Source: Perkinsus olseni (Eukaryota > Perkinsozoa > Perkinsida > Perkinsidae). Taken from it: a stretch of 13,576 nt of DNA. Under the pieces are notes generated by a model, which had not been told where the DNA came from, made no database searches, and was given only the letters and a program-made list of their open reading frames with translations. How positions within the stretch are numbered: the stretch's first letter is position 1; every line of letters begins with the position of its first letter. A program made the translations under genes and the position numbers. The stretch is taken from positions 1-13,576 of the forward strand of contig JABANP010000883.1 in assembly GCA_013115135.1 (NCBI GenBank), written 5' to 3'. Positions 1 to 4,955 of the stretch are shown piece after piece.

Positions 1-310
1 GCGGAATGATAATTCCCGAAACGATTTGTCGTACAGTCTTCTTGGCCGCACGGGAGGATAGCGAATAGTCATCGACCGGCATGTTTGCAATTACAACATA
101 TTCGTATAATAATTAGCCACTTGAATAGGGTTTCTCACTATTACTTGATTAGGGTTCCGATTGGACGGCGCGCTAGTGGAGTTGTGGGTTGTGATATCGG
201 GGTTTAAATCGGCGAAAGTCTGAGACATTATGTCTTTCCAGTTCTAGTCGTATTAGGGTTCCTCGTTATTACTCCTCAGCCCATCAACAAATACGCGTTT
301 GATCCCTCTG

Positions 311-327
311 AATCAGAGGCTCTGATT
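311..327. repeat. Perfect 8-bp palindrome
   Basis: AATCAGAG at 311-318 and CTCTGATT at 320-327 are perfect reverse complements around one central base. The function is unknown. Confidence 0.7.
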
Positions 328-410
328 ATCATGTTTATCAGTCTGGCCACTAGCTTCCGGTAAATGAGGGGCATGTAATAGTATGGAGTCGCGCAGCTTC
401 ACGTTTTCTA

Positions 411-427
411 TAACAGTCATACTGTTA
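411..427. repeat. 6-bp hairpin
   Basis: TAACAG (411-416) and CTGTTA (422-427) pair perfectly around a 5-nt loop. There is no nearby gene to assign it to. Confidence 0.5.
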
Positions 428-525
428 CAGTATAGGTGCTTACTACAATATTCGCGCCCGTCGCTAGTTTGAATTCTCTTTGCTGCCTCGGACCATTGGC
501 CACTCGACTAGGTTCGACTGCGTGG

Positions 526-540
526 CTCTATTCAATAGAG
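526..540. repeat. Perfect 7-bp palindrome
   Basis: CTCTATT (526-532) and AATAGAG (534-540) pair around one central base. The function is unknown. Confidence 0.6.
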
Positions 541-827
541 TCTATTGGCTACGTACTACTACATCTATTCGCTAAGATGCCCTCCTAGTGTTGTTTGCCC
601 GTGGTTCCTGAGATTATTCACGCACCTTAGAAATCGTTGAGAAGTGTTAGAAGGCTTTCAAATGTTCTAGGAATTCGGGATCCATCTGGTCCTCCTGCTG
701 CTTCGTTGTTGTGTACTGATCGCCGATACAACGTGTACTCGACAGTGGTTTTACTTGTACTCAATATATTTAATCTAGTCTTCTCATTTTGCAGTCCCAC
801 TTTTTCCTCCAAGACTATGGAGACTAG

Positions 828-1046
828 GCCAAGTCCGTTTTTACGAGATGGCTTCCCCAACAGACAGATATGTTTTGGCCCAAAACTTTTGGGAGCGAGA
901 CTGTCGAAGCCATGTCGAAGATGACTAGCCGCACATCATTAACAGTGTCTGGTAGTGCTATGTTGTCGTACAAATTAGTGGTGGATTTCCTTACGCTAGG
1001 TTTCATTCTATGTGCAGTTTCTATAACTGTAATTCCATACACTTGA
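828..1046 (+). CDS. Candidate 3'-terminal exon of an unrecognised membrane protein (partial)
   Basis: From 828 to the TGA at 1044-1046 one plus-strand frame is open for 72 codons and reads like real protein. It begins AKSVFTRWLPQQTDMFWPK, and its last 25 or so residues form a hydrophobic, membrane-like segment (core LVVDFLTLGFILCAVSITV) followed by IPYT and the stop. An in-frame TAG lies at 825-827. It could be the AG of a 3' splice site, since a pyrimidine tract (CTTTTTCCTCC) precedes it; a better-looking acceptor, CATTTTGCAG, ends near 794 but would leave the TAG in frame. Upstream (637-790) another frame also encodes a hydrophobic stretch, so earlier exons may exist. An internal ATG at 912 would give only 44 residues. 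I do not recognise the family. It could also be a chance open frame or a gene relic. Confidence 0.4.
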   Translation, partial: AKSVFTRWLPQQTDMFWPKTFGSETVEAMSKMTSRTSLTVSGSAMLSYKLVVDFLTLGFILCAVSITVIPYT

Positions 1047-1052
1047 GAGAGT

Positions 1053-1069
1053 CGTCTTCAGTAAAGACG
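1053..1069. repeat. 6-bp hairpin just after the plus-strand stop codon
   Basis: CGTCTT (1053-1058) and AAGACG (1064-1069) pair around CAGTA. It starts 7 nt after the candidate TGA and lies between two convergent candidate genes, so it may belong to a 3' UTR. That role is inference only. Confidence 0.45.
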
Positions 1070-1298
1070 GCGAAGGTGAGGGGCATATAGCCCATATACG
1101 ACGTATAGCATCCTTCGTATTCTACAATGCATTGCTTTCCCCGTGTAAATCATAACGAATGGAGTACACAGTCAGCACTAGTCTTCCGCAGATGACTTTG
1201 GAACCGGCTATTACCCCAGCCAGGGCTTTGCTGGGTCCGCCAGCGCTTGCGCCCCTTTATCGGAGCTCTGAGAGTTGCCATTTTTTGCTCACTGCTGC

Positions 1299-1680
1299 TT
1301 AGCGTTGTTTATGAGTATCGCTCACGTTATGTCCCGTGTGTTTCCCTACATTCCCGTGTGACAATTCAATTTTCGATGCTCGACAGTACCGCCGCAGCTG
1401 TTTCCCTACGGAAAAAACCCTCATGCAATACCACACTCACGAACCCTACTCGGTACTCGCTGGTCCATGAACGTGATGCACAGTTCTTCAGGCCCTGGGT
1501 TCTCCTTATCCAAATCTGCTGGTTTAGTGTCCTCTGTGTCGTTCTTCACAAGGAACTGGGCTATCTCCAATCTGGCCACGGTGACAGATGACGTTAAGGC
1601 GTCTAAGCGCTCCTTGATCTTTTCAAGTTGCCCTTCGACTTCGAGAAGTAATTGCGATTGCTGAGCATGCTTAATACCAG
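1299..1680 (-). CDS. Candidate two-exon 3' end of an unrecognised coiled-coil protein (partial)
   Basis: The minus strand reads openly from about 1680 down to 1441 and gives protein-like sequence. A heptad-like stretch (LLLEVEGQLEKIKERLDAL) is followed by an acidic, proline-containing linker (DTEDTKPADLDKENPGPEE). At 1440 a consensus donor GTGAGT begins, and TTTTTTCCGTAG ends at 1406, which would be a 35-nt intron. Without splicing the frame stops soon after the donor. With splicing it continues for 35 more residues, basic and histidine-rich (begins RKQLRRYCRASK), to TAA at 1301-1299. A second GTAGGGAAACA acceptor-like copy lies at about 1339-1349. No start codon is assigned: a possible acceptor is at 1681-1682 and the frame runs into the repeat array at 1734, so the gene is either cut by the array or has upstream exons elsewhere. 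The family is not recognised. Confidence 0.42.
1406..1440 (-). other. Candidate 35-nt spliceosomal intron
   Basis: On the minus strand the segment starts GTGAGT and ends TTTTTTCCGTAG. Removing it joins two open frames in phase and skips an in-frame TGA. The strong donor, pyrimidine-rich acceptor and preserved phase support it. The very short length and lack of transcript evidence keep it tentative. Confidence 0.4.
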
Positions 1681-1694
1681 CTATCGTTGAGAAG

Positions 1695-1710
1695 GATATC
1701 GCTCGATATC
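1695..1710. repeat. Palindrome with two GATATC cores next to the array edge
   Basis: GATATCG (1695-1701) and CGATATC (1704-1710) pair perfectly around CT. It lies 24 bp from the left edge of the array. GATATC is also the core of the snRNA upstream elements inside the array. Confidence 0.6.
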
Positions 1711-1733
1711 TTGATATTGGACAAGGCGGACAA

Positions 1734-1800
1734 GGCTCAAGGTAAATATCAGGTCCGCTCGCTAGGCTGCAGCCGAAAGGTGAATGCCAGTGACGACCTT
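1734..1800 (+). pseudogene. Truncated SL RNA gene at the array edge
   Basis: Only the last eight bases of the SL exon (GGCTCAAG, 1734-1741) remain, followed by the same intron-like part (GTAAATATCAGG onward) as the intact copies and a six-T run at 1799-1804. The 14 exon bases before this are replaced by unrelated flank, so the copy cannot supply a normal leader. The break falls inside the exon hairpin. Confidence 0.85.
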
Positions 1801-1810
1801 TTTTGTATAT

Positions 1811-1883
1811 CGGGCGTCATGGAGTGTCCCGCACTTGGTGAAATTACAGTGCAGTTAGTTGGTGACACTATGGGTGTCACCAC
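1811..1883. repeat. Copy-1-specific extra segment of about 71 bp with a 9-bp hairpin
   Basis: Intact copies go straight from TTTTTGTATA to CCGGTCGG, while copy 1 has about 71 additional bases. TGGTGACAC (1860-1868) and GTGTCACCA (1874-1882) pair perfectly around a 5-nt loop. The segment also contains GGTGAAATTACAGTGCAGTT, which resembles the short repeat units that follow SL in every copy. It is probably a gain or loss of such units. Confidence 0.75.
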
Positions 1884-1884
1884 C

Positions 1885-2065
1885 GGTCGGTGAAGTTGGA
1901 CTGCAGTATAATTTGACGAAATTGTGGTGCAGCTGCACTTGACGAACTAGAGACGCAGCATGACTTGACGAACTCGAAGTGCATCATTTCTGGAATTTTC
2001 TGCACCTCGACTTCGCCCAGTGGTGGTGACAGTAGACTGCAACTGAACTTCGTCCGACTTGTCAC
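1885..2065. repeat. Short repeats of about 28 bp, direct and inverted, downstream of SL (copy 1)
   Basis: Degenerate units of the type GCGAACTCGAAGTGCAGCAT follow each other at about 26-29 bp, and the last is followed by inverted units. This copy differs from copies 2-4 by roughly a dozen substitutions. Confidence 0.7.
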
Positions 2066-2224
2066 CCCCGCACCCCTTGGACAATGTTAGCCCAATGTTT
2101 GTCCTGCCCAATGTTAGCCCAATGCTGCCCGTCGCTTTCACTTCTACCGCCCAACTGACCGGAAGGCCAGTGCTGCCATGTTGCCTGACTATAGCCGCCA
2201 TCAACATTGTCCAGGGGAACGGGG
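2066..2224. repeat. Foldback element with arms of about 23 bp (copy 1)
   Basis: The left arm at 2066-2088 and the right arm at 2203-2224 are near-perfect reverse complements (core TGGACAATGTT / AACATTGTCCA). This copy has CTTGG in place of CCTGG in the left arm. Between the arms, CAATGTTAGCCCAATG occurs twice and a small hairpin with a GGAA loop is present. It lies between the SL and U4 genes. Confidence 0.75.
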
Positions 2225-2284
2225 TCAGAGATTATTGGATGAAGTAGTACGGGAATATTCGAGTATAGCCGGACAGAAGTGCTG

Positions 2285-2296
2285 GATATCGTGAAG
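2285..2296 (-). promoter_or_regulatory. Weak PSE-like element upstream of the foldback element
   Basis: GATATCGTGAAG matches the snRNA upstream element (GATATCTGGTAR) at most positions. If used at the same spacing it would start a minus-strand transcript near 2240, entering the foldback element after about 16 nt. Copies are at 5641, 8998 and 12357. Speculative. Confidence 0.25.
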
Positions 2297-2322
2297 TGTT
2301 CGACTTCGTAAGATGATGAATT

Positions 2323-2332
2323 GATTAAAGTT
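2323..2332 (-). terminator. 3'-box-like motif of U4
   Basis: In the sense direction AACTTTAATC follows the terminal U4 stem directly. The same motif class (AACTNTNAAT) follows the last stem of U5, U1 and U2. Copies lie at 5679, 9036 and 12393. Confidence 0.6.
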
Positions 2333-2470
2333 GCCTCATGCGAGGCGCCCTAAAAATTGCGACGGGATCCGTTAGAATCTCGCGACGGGAATTGGAGTAG
2401 TTTTCAACTAGCAAAAAGCGCATCTCCGCAAGGCGTCATAGATAGCGCTATTGCCCCTCCCGCAAGGATA
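2331..2470 (-). ncRNA. U4: U4 snRNA (copy 1)
   Basis: U4 pairs with U6 and keeps it inactive until the spliceosome is activated. In RNA numbering from 2470, nt 2-18 (ATCCTTGCGGGAGGGGC) fit U4/U6 stem II. Nt 22-54 form the 5' stem-loop closed by AGCGC/GCGCT, with tandem sheared G-A pairs (G34-A46, A35-G45) and a 5-nt loop, the kink-turn that binds the 15.5K protein. Nt 57-70 (TTTTGCTAGTTGAAAA) match the conserved stem I region; human has GCTAATTGAAAA. The Sm site AATTTTT is at nt 113-119 and a terminal hairpin GCCTC-GCAT-GAGGC at nt 125-138. The length of 140 nt compares with about 145 in human. Ends are set by homology and may shift a few bases. Confidence 0.93.
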
Positions 2471-2515
2471 GTATGAATTTGCTCTGCAGCACTGTATTGG
2501 GGCAGTGAGATGAAT

Positions 2516-2527
2516 GATATCTGGTAA
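2516..2527 (-). promoter_or_regulatory. PSE-like upstream element of U4
   Basis: GATATCTGGTAA (sense TTACCAGATATC) ends 46 bp before the U4 5' end. Equivalent elements lie 43-46 bp upstream of U5, U1 and U2. Copies are at 5872, 9229 and 12586. Its role as a proximal sequence element is inferred from position and conservation. Confidence 0.65.
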
Positions 2528-2624
2528 TATTATAGGAATGGCAAAGAAGATGAAGAGCACGTCCTCTTGGAGTATGGCCAATTCTGTAGCCATTCCGTTC
2601 TCTGCCATCGTTGGGATTCGTGAA

Positions 2625-2637
2625 TTATTTGAGAGTT
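2625..2637 (-). terminator. 3'-box-like motif of U5
   Basis: Sense AACTCTCAAATAA begins right after the terminal GGAGC/GCTCC stem. Copies start at 5981, 9338 and 12695. Confidence 0.6.
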
Positions 2638-2752
2638 GGAGCGTGGGCTCCGCAAAAATTGTTGTAGTTCACATGAGTGCAGTCATGCCACACGGCAATC
2701 TTTAGTAAAAGGCGAAAGATTGATTCGCTTTGAGATGACCGCTGTGATATTT
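2636..2752 (-). ncRNA. U5: U5 snRNA (copy 1)
   Basis: U5 holds the exon ends together during both steps of splicing through its loop I. In RNA numbering from 2752, the invariant 11-nt loop CGCCTTTTACT is at nt 39-49, closed by AATCTTT (32-38) and AAAGATT (50-56). An outer stem forms from GCGGTCAT (11-18) with ATGACTGC (67-74), with one wobble. The Sm site AATTTTT is at nt 93-99, followed by a terminal hairpin GGAGC-CCAC-GCTCC (102-115). The length of 117 nt is close to human U5 (116). It lies between U1 and U4 on the same strand, with its own upstream element and 3' motif. Confidence 0.97.
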
Positions 2753-2794
2753 AGTACTGCCACCGGGCGAACTTGCTCCGCAGCCGAGGCAGTG

Positions 2795-2806
2795 GATATC
2801 TGGTAG
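2795..2806 (-). promoter_or_regulatory. PSE-like upstream element of U5
   Basis: GATATCTGGTAG, continuing TATT, differs from the U4 element at a single position and ends 43 bp before the U5 5' end. Copies start at 6151, 9508 and 12866. Confidence 0.65.
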
Positions 2807-2933
2807 TATTGGGAGGTATGGCGAAAGAATGAAGTGACTCTAACTTGGCATTGGCTCGACTCGTCCATAGTCATTCGAATTGATTCGAGTGTGGCATGAA
2901 TTCGACGAGATCAGGAGAGATTTGGAGAGTATT

Positions 2934-2944
2934 GGATTATAGTT
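2934..2944 (-). terminator. 3'-box-like motif of U1
   Basis: Sense AACTATAATCC directly follows the GGCACC strand of the terminal U1 stem. Copies start at 6290, 9647 and 13005. Confidence 0.6.
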
Positions 2945-3118
2945 GGTGCCAGCGCTATCTCTTCGTTTACGCTACGGCACCGCTACCAGAAATTTTGCTG
3001 TGGAACCCACACTTGGTAGGCCCTGGAGCTTTACAGTCCTCAGAAGTCGTGCAGTGAGCTGCTCCGCCCCACGAGAGCGAGCTGCTTGAGCCTCGCCCAA
3101 CGCCAGCCAGGTAAGTTG
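2943..3118 (-). ncRNA. U1: U1 snRNA (copy 1)
   Basis: U1 recognises the 5' splice site. In RNA numbering from 3118, ACTTACCTG occupies nt 3-11, as in canonical U1, and is complementary to CAGGTAAGT. Stem-loop I is GCGAG/CTCGC (23-27/38-42) with loop GCTCAAGCAG, 8 of 10 positions like the U1-70K binding loop. Stem-loop II (CTCA/TGAG, 61-80) has TGCAC in its loop, like the U1A site. A third hairpin is TGTGG-GTT-CCACA (108-120). The Sm site AATTTCTGG is at 125-133, and the following GTAG matches human U1. The terminal stem is GGTGCC/GGCACC (138-143/169-174). The length of 176 nt compares with 164 in human. On the plus strand its 5' end imitates an intron donor, which is coincidental. Confidence 0.93.
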
Positions 3119-3162
3119 CACTTCAATTTCGCGGAAAATCCTTTACGTGGATTGATGCGTCC

Positions 3163-3174
3163 GAAATTCGCTAA
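3163..3174 (-). promoter_or_regulatory. Divergent PSE-like upstream element of U1
   Basis: GAAATTCGCTAA lies 45 bp before the U1 5' end, exactly where the other three genes carry their element, and keeps G-A-W-A-T plus the TA pair. It is the weakest of the four matches. Copies start at 6519, 9876 and 13235. Confidence 0.45.
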
Positions 3175-3246
3175 CTTTTAGATGGGGACCAAAAATTTCG
3201 ATGCCGCGCGTCATTGGGATTTTCTGGCATCGAATGGATTCCAAAT

Positions 3247-3259
3247 TTGATTGAGAGTT
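3247..3259 (-). terminator. 3'-box-like motif of U2
   Basis: Sense AACTCTCAATCAA directly follows the GCCTC/GAGGC hairpin, as in U4. Copies start at 6604, 9961 and 13320. Confidence 0.6.
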
Positions 3260-3469
3260 GCCTCGTGAGAGGCTCGGGTCCGCCACACTCGGCAATACGT
3301 GCAGGGCCGAGGCGACAGTTGAGTTGGGACGCGGTCAGAGACCAGAGTCACCCACTCCCCTGGAAAAAATTGTTGTGACAGTTCTAGCTTGCAGTAGCAA
3401 GCATATGAGTTGTCACACTCATAAGAACAGATACTACACTTGATCATAGCCAAAAGGCCGAGAAGGTAT
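3258..3469 (-). ncRNA. U2: U2 snRNA (copy 1)
   Basis: U2 pairs with the intron branch point. In RNA numbering from 3469, the 5' domain TTCTCGGCCTTTTGGCTA and the stretch GATCAAGTGTAGTATCTG are near-identical to U2 of other eukaryotes. The branch-point recognition sequence GTAGTA falls at nt 33-38, the canonical position, which fixes the 5' end. Stem IIa is TATGAGT/ACTCATA (47-53/60-66), stem IIb is GCTTGC-TACT-GCAAGC (68-83), and the Sm site AATTTTTT is at 99-106. A stem-loop IV-like hairpin CTCGGC/GCCGAG (159-164/177-182) follows. An extra hairpin GCCTC-TCAC-GAGGC (197-210) precedes the shared 3' motif, so the gene may be 212 nt, longer than human U2 (188). The 3' end could instead lie about 20 nt earlier. 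Confidence 0.97.
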
Positions 3470-3493
3470 GCGAATATGAGGCGCAGAGGCGCC

Positions 3494-3499
3494 TTTATA
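3494..3499 (-). promoter_or_regulatory. TATA-like element upstream of U2
   Basis: Sense TATAAA lies 25-30 bp before the U2 5' end, between it and the PSE-like element. No equivalent is visible for U1, U4 or U5. A 6-bp hairpin AGGCGC/GCGCCT (3479-3494) lies beside it. Copies are at 6851, 10208 and 13568. Confidence 0.35.
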
Positions 3500-3514
3500 G
3501 GAAGAGAGGCGTCA

Positions 3515-3526
3515 GAAATATGGTAG
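3515..3526 (-). promoter_or_regulatory. PSE-like upstream element of U2
   Basis: GAAATATGGTAG (sense CTACCATATTTC) lies 46 bp before the U2 5' end and matches the U5 element at 10 of 12 positions. Copies start at 6872 and 10229; the fourth falls outside the window. Confidence 0.6.
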
Positions 3527-4321
3527 AAAGAGAAGGGAAGGCATGCGTGCTCTCAGTTGTTGTATTCCCCAAAAATGTCCCTTTCTGTGTCGTGGGCATG
3601 CGTGGATACCGTGCTGGCGTCGAATTTGGTCGCAGTTACCATGGATGGCAAGTGAATGCGATAGGACTGGCTGTTGCGAGTGAATGGAGAGGGATGCGCA
3701 GATTTGAGAATGGTGATAGATCGCGAGAGAGTTGCAACGCTGGCATCACCACAGAAAGTCGATTTTTGTCGGCGGGAGTTGAATGGACAGCGTAAGAGAA
3801 TGGCTGGGTGATTCTCGTTGGATTGTCTATGATTGGTGTGCGAAAAGTTGGGCCTAAAATCGTGGTGATACGGTGCGAAATAAAAAAAAGAGAGAATAAT
3901 AAATAATAATTATTTTTTGTAATTGCTGTGTCACCAGTCACCACAATTTTCTGTGTGGTGGATGAGAAATTCATTAGGTTGACAGTGGTTCTTCACTGTA
4001 GTCCAATGGTAAATTTGTGGTGATACGGGGAATGTTGGTTATCGGGTGAGCATCGCATGATAAGTACCAATCGCTGCGGATATACCGTGGAATTCGAGAT
4101 AAGGCTCCCGTGGCCGGTGAATTGTTCCGAGCTGAGAGTGATGCTGCTTGTCGGAGAGAATTGGATGGACTTGAGGTGCGCGAGAGGAAAATTGGCGGTA
4201 TGGCTGGAGAACGCGTGAGCTGAGGATTCCGGTGGTGTGAGCAAATTGGAGAGTGCGCGGGTGAATTCGGAGAAATCGCGAGGAAATGGTCAGTGGTGTG
4301 TGGGAAATGGAGACCGCGGGG
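3527..4321. other. Spacer upstream of U2: no gene recognised (copy 1)
   Basis: About 800 bp without a recognisable gene. Overlapping open frames of 91 codons (3520-3795 plus) and 112 codons (3636-3974 minus) have no recognisable motif and overlap each other and the U2 promoter, so they are not called. The segment holds an AT-rich tract (about 3878-3920) framed by inverted arms, and two small hairpins: CACCACA/TGTGGTG at 3939-3960 and ACAGTG/CACTGT at 3982-3999. Equivalent spacers are 6884-7678 and 10241-11035. Confidence 0.6.
3856..3950. repeat. Inverted repeat flanking an AT-rich core (copy 1)
   Basis: The arm at 3856-3875 (AAAATCGTGGTGATACGGTG) and the arm at 3932-3950 (CACCAGTCACCACAATTTT) are imperfect reverse complements. 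The core is almost pure A/T. A direct copy of the left arm, AAATTTGTGGTGATACGG, starts near 4010. Copies start at 7213 and 10570. Confidence 0.55.
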
Positions 4322-4909
4322 GTTGAACTCGGCTGCTTCGGTTACCGCAGCGTGTAATAAAGGTGTTGTCGGATAGGCCAGCGTAGAATGAAGTCGGCGA
4401 GAATCGAACTTGAGTGGGAATGCGGAGGTAGGCGGGATGGATCCTGGGTGTTTCGGTTACCGCAGCATGGGATGGAGTTGGTGGGAGTTGAACTTCCCTA
4501 AAGGTGAGCAGTTCGGTGGGATCGAACCCACGTGTTCCCGGGTAGCCAGCGCGGAGTGAAGTGGGTGGTAATTGAGCATGAGTGGGGAATGCGCAGCTAG
4601 TGAGGATCGAACTCGGGTGTTTCGGTTACCGCAGCATGGGATGGAGTTGGTGGGAGTTGAACTTCCTTAAAGGTGAGCAGATTGAACCTGCGTGATCTCT
4701 AAGGGCCCAGAATGGAGTGAAGTCACCGAGAATTGAACTCGCGTGAGGAATGCGCAGCTACAGGGATCGATCCTGGTCGTTTCGATTTCCTCAGCGTGGA
4801 ATGAAGTCGGTGAGAATCGAACTCGAGTGGCGAGAGTGTGGTCCGCAGGGATTGAACCTGGGTCGTTCGCATGAAAGATAGCCTGAATGTCTCCAACTGG
4901 GATTGAACC
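4322..4909 (-). repeat. Array of tRNA T-arm / B-box-like motifs (copy 1)
   Basis: Fourteen motifs of the type ATCGAACC, ATTGAACC or GTTGAACT, read on the minus strand as GGTTCGAT-like B boxes, start at 4322, 4403, 4437 (weak), 4487, 4521, 4571, 4606, 4656, 4681, 4732, 4766, 4816, 4851 and 4902. Apart from one 81-bp and one 25-bp step, spacing alternates close to 34 and 50 bp, giving a period of about 85 bp. Some flanks form T-stem-like helices, for example GTGGG/CCCAC near 4518-4532. No complete cloverleaf with D-arm, anticodon arm and paired acceptor was found, so these are tRNA-like repeats rather than called tRNA genes. CGGTTACCGCAGC recurs three times in the array. Confidence 0.65.
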
Positions 4910-4955
4910 TGCGCCCGGTTGGGTTGGACAGTGTCAATTACGAGGAAGACTGGAG

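Larger units (their letters stand above)
1..1733. other. Non-repeated flank left of the tandem array
   Basis: This stretch does not recur in the rest of the window, whereas everything from 1734 onward does. It contains two candidate terminal coding exons (828-1046 plus and 1299-1680 minus) and several short perfect palindromes. Positions 1-600 show no convincing gene: all frames are broken by stops and no RNA gene is recognised there. Two isolated copies of TTAGGGTTCC (149-158 and 253-262) occur without forming a telomeric run. Confidence 0.8.

Noticed and set aside
149..262. Telomere-like TTAGGG units
   Set aside because: Only two isolated copies of TTAGGGTTCC occur, with no tandem run.
2451..2470. 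U6-like sequence on the plus strand (GCCCCTCCCGCAAGGAT)
   Set aside because: It is the complement of U4 stem II, which by nature resembles U6. No ACAGAGA or AGC motif stands at the right place upstream.
2408..2874. Short open frames across U4, U5 and their spacers (63-66 codons, both strands)
   Set aside because: They coincide with RNA genes and promoter elements and have no protein-like features.
3111..3181. Apparent intron: CAG|GTAAGT, GCTAAC branch-like motif and TTTTAG end, on the plus strand
   Set aside because: The donor-like part is the reverse complement of the U1 5' end (ACTTACCTG), and the rest is the U1 upstream region. No protein frame is joined by removing it.
3211..3453. Minus-strand frame of 80-103 codons with several cysteines
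   Set aside because: It lies almost entirely within the U2 gene; the cysteines come from conserved U2 sequence.
3479..3494. Bacterial-type intrinsic terminator (AGGCGC-AGAG-GCGCCT followed by TTT)
   Set aside because: It lies inside the U2 promoter of a eukaryotic unit, and the T run is part of the TATA-like element.
3520..3974. Open frames of 91 codons (plus) and 112 codons (minus) in the U2-SL spacer, repeated in copies 2 and 3
   Set aside because: They overlap each other in opposite directions, start inside the U2 promoter region or end in the spacer, and show no recognisable domain. They are repeated only because the array is repeated.
4305..4320. 5S rRNA fragment (GGAGACCGC)
   Set aside because: Only about nine bases match the 5S internal region, with no matching flanks.
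4501..4620. Complete tRNA genes on the minus strand
   Set aside because: T-arm-like helices are present, but I could not find a D-arm, anticodon arm and paired acceptor at the right distances.
4322..4909. CRISPR array
   Set aside because: The repeats are degenerate, alternate between two spacings and have no unique spacers; the genome is eukaryotic.
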